Positions 61,954 through 64,000 of a stretch of 64,000 nucleotides of DNA are shown here, piece after piece. This stretch comes from Glandiceps talaboti (Eukaryota > Hemichordata > Enteropneusta > Spengelidae). The stretch lies in NCBI RefSeq assembly GCF_964340395.1, contig NC_135556.1:25261723-25325722 (forward strand). The letters run 5' to 3'. Positions within the stretch are counted from its first letter, which is position 1. The number at the start of each line of letters is the position of its first letter. Under the pieces are notes generated by a model that did no database searches, had not been told where the DNA came from, and saw nothing but the letters and a program-made list of their open reading frames with translations. The translations under genes were made by a program, and so were the position numbers.

Positions 61954-63765
61954 TGTTGCTCTTTAGTCTTCTAGATTTCGAATGTACCCTGTAGTGTCCG
62001 AAAATTATACTGATCGTCTAGTAGAATCCAAATATCGAGACAAAACGATAGAAACACAAGCCTTGACTAACATACTATTAGAACACCAGTGTGCAATAGT
62101 AATGCTATATCTGCGCTTTCAATGAGAAAAGTATACCAAAAGTCTACATCTTTGATTTTCAGAGCACACTCAAAGCCTGAAGGAAATTAACTCGCGCAAA
62201 AACACAACACGGACCAGCTTACTAGCAATTCGTAAACAACGCAGCGTTTGCGTGCAGCGTTTTGTACATCATAAGCCAGTTTCCGTATCCGGTCTGCAGC
62301 ATTTCTAGACAGTGTATTCAAATAACACTACACATACATCAAAGGAAACAATTATTATATTGGCTGGATATTAATAATGGTATTGATTTTTAATGAAGAC
62401 ATTTATGTAGGTACGTCTTATCAGCAGTTTATCAAAGACAAAAAACAATCGTAGTCTAGCAAAAACTAAACATTCTCAATCTCTGCTATCTTCCCATTCT
62501 TTGCGCCCTCTACGTCAGAATGACATTACTATCTATTGTTTTTATACCTTTGATCCGTCCAATCCGTTACACTACTCGCTTACCCATATATGGGGCGATG
62601 TTCTGGACTTGAACATGGGTTTTCTCAAATTGATCCCCCACACTACCGATGATTACATATAAAGCCAAAGTTACACCCTCCCAGTAAAGACTACATTTTC
62701 CAAATGGCCCATATTTTGATCTTGAGTTTGTTGGGATTTTTGTTGTTGTTTTTGTTCCGACGTTTAACCTCAAAACAAATGAGATTAAACCCCTCGACGA
62801 AAAAAAGCTCAAAACACACTCAAAATAAACTCAAGATCAAAACTAACGCTACAATTATTGCAGTTTGGTCTTTACATGTAATACTACAATGTTGTTACCA
62901 TAACACCATTTACATTGTAAATAAATAGACTACTTTGTGTACTACAAATCATTTTTTGTTTTCTTTGTGAATATTTATCTGGAATTTATGAAACGTGTAT
63001 CATTCCTCAGGATGTCAACACAGCATAAATCAATTTATACAGCAATATGTAAACTTATCTTTCTTACGTTAAAACGTTATTAATTTTTTGATGCGATGAT
63101 GAAAGCCATCTGTGCATGTCATTTATCTTCGTCAGTTTTACAAATGTAACTTGTTTTTTGAACGTATTCCTAGTATTTTATTTAGTTTTATTTTGGACCC
63201 TTGGAAGATTTGGCCTGTCCTAACAGGATCACCCTTTTTTTCTTCTTTTTTGAAAATAAAAGTCGTTACTATATTATTTTCTAGGGGAGATTTGCATAGC
63301 TTCAGATTTAGTATATCAGAAAATTGATCGATCTGTATGTCATGACGCATTTGAGGATCAAGAACATTGTAACTTTAATTTCTACTACCTTAAAGTAAAC
63401 CAGACTGTTTTATAACAGTTATAACAACAGCATTTTTTTGGATCCACCGGTTCATGAAATACGTCTCGCACGGGGATCTGGCTTCATGGTTTCCTCTCGT
63501 GGTTGTTACACAAAATATGACGGATATACGGCCGATGAGGGCGCCCAACGCGGCGTATCTTACAGATTACTGATAGTGCTGAAATCAGGCTTTGGATTAT
63601 GATATCATTACTATCAATTAACTAACAATTATACCAATATCGTATTACAAATTGCTGCAGTGATTTCCATTACAATTTGAAGACAAAACTTCAAAGTTTA
63701 ATATAGAGCAGTATACTATTAGACTATGATAATAGAAGTCACCAAAGTATAAAAATAAAGCTTAC
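61954..63765. other. Region upstream of TAF1
   Basis: The TAF1 promoter should lie here. No TATA box is evident near 61954-62100, as is usual for a housekeeping gene. No gene is supported in 62300-63760; short frames at 62567-62812 and 63138-63350 lack start, splice or homology support. Confidence 0.5.
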
Positions 63766-63808
63766 CTCTGATACAGCTCTGGTCGTCAAAGTGTACGAAT
63801 CGCCTTTG

Positions 63809-63971
63809 TTAACTAGTTGGACTAAATTGATTGTACAGATAGATTTCACTCTGATAAAACTTGACGTAATCTGGGTTCAGACAATTGAGTGGAGCCTCTG
63901 AGTTTTCACCTTCATGAGTTACATGAGTAAATACATTGATTTCATGACAAATATTAATACCATATTGATTG
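63809..63971 (-). CDS. Possible terminal coding exon of an unidentified gene
   Basis: After a strong acceptor (T-rich tract then ACATCAG) the minus strand has one open frame of 53 codons, reading NQYGINICHEINVFTHVTHE and then LNCLNPDYVKFYQSEIYLYN, to a TAA at 63809-63811. The other two frames are closed. A consensus donor (CAGAG then GTAAGC) follows at 63766, so the 3' UTR may be spliced or the exon misread. The remainder of the gene would lie beyond the right edge. I recognise no family. Confidence 0.3.
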
Positions 63972-64000
63972 CTGATGTAAAAAAAAAAGTAACATGCATA

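Noticed and set aside
62567-62812. 81-codon minus-strand frame
   Set aside because: No splice, start-context or domain support, and composition resembles the surrounding non-coding DNA.

Overview
The window looks like an invertebrate animal nuclear genome: it is AT-rich, its genes are split into many small exons with GT-AG introns, and it is full of microsatellites, minisatellites and small foldback elements. The sequence alone does not fix the phylum. A deuterostome or lophotrochozoan invertebrate is a reasonable inference, no more.

Layout. (1) 1-19.5 kb holds two related trypsin-fold serine proteases arranged tail to tail. The plus-strand gene (catalytic exons 1125-3779) enters from the left edge and its 5' modules lie outside the window. 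The minus-strand gene (6844-19478) is complete as I reconstruct it: 13 coding exons in consistent phase, 640 residues, signal peptide, basic linker, five LDL-receptor class A modules, one thrombospondin type 1 module and a trypsin domain with an intact catalytic triad. Two repeat-rich elements with a (CAGA)n tract and a terminal hairpin sit between and beside the catalytic exons. (2) 19.5-24.7 kb is intergenic and holds a decayed LINE tail, a foldback element with a 9-bp target duplication and a perfect 111-bp palindrome. (3) 24.7-28.2 kb appears to be a small plus-strand gene for a secreted six-cysteine peptide, with TATA box, 5' UTR exon, signal-peptide exon, cysteine-rich exon and 3' UTR exon. 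(4) 31.0-62.0 kb is a full-length minus-strand TAF1 gene, the largest TFIID subunit. I place 35 coding exons totalling 5,586 nt (1,861 residues) with every exon phase matching. (5) Inside a 5.7-kb TAF1 intron, on the opposite strand, lies an intronless TRIM-NHL gene (49008-52223) with RING, two B-boxes, coiled coil, a predicted membrane helix, three filamin-type repeats and an NHL propeller. One in-frame stop interrupts its coiled coil. (6) The last 2 kb hold the region upstream of TAF1 and a possible terminal exon of another minus-strand gene.

The genes do not form a pathway. The proteases and the cysteine-rich peptide are secreted, TAF1 is a general transcription factor, and the TRIM is a probable ubiquitin ligase that reached its intron by retroposition. 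The points most worth following are the different specificity pockets of the protease pair, the six-cysteine peptide gene, the unusual membrane-anchored TRIM-filamin-NHL architecture, and repeated tandem duplication of splice sites in TAF1, one of which would add 16 residues in frame just before bromodomain 1.
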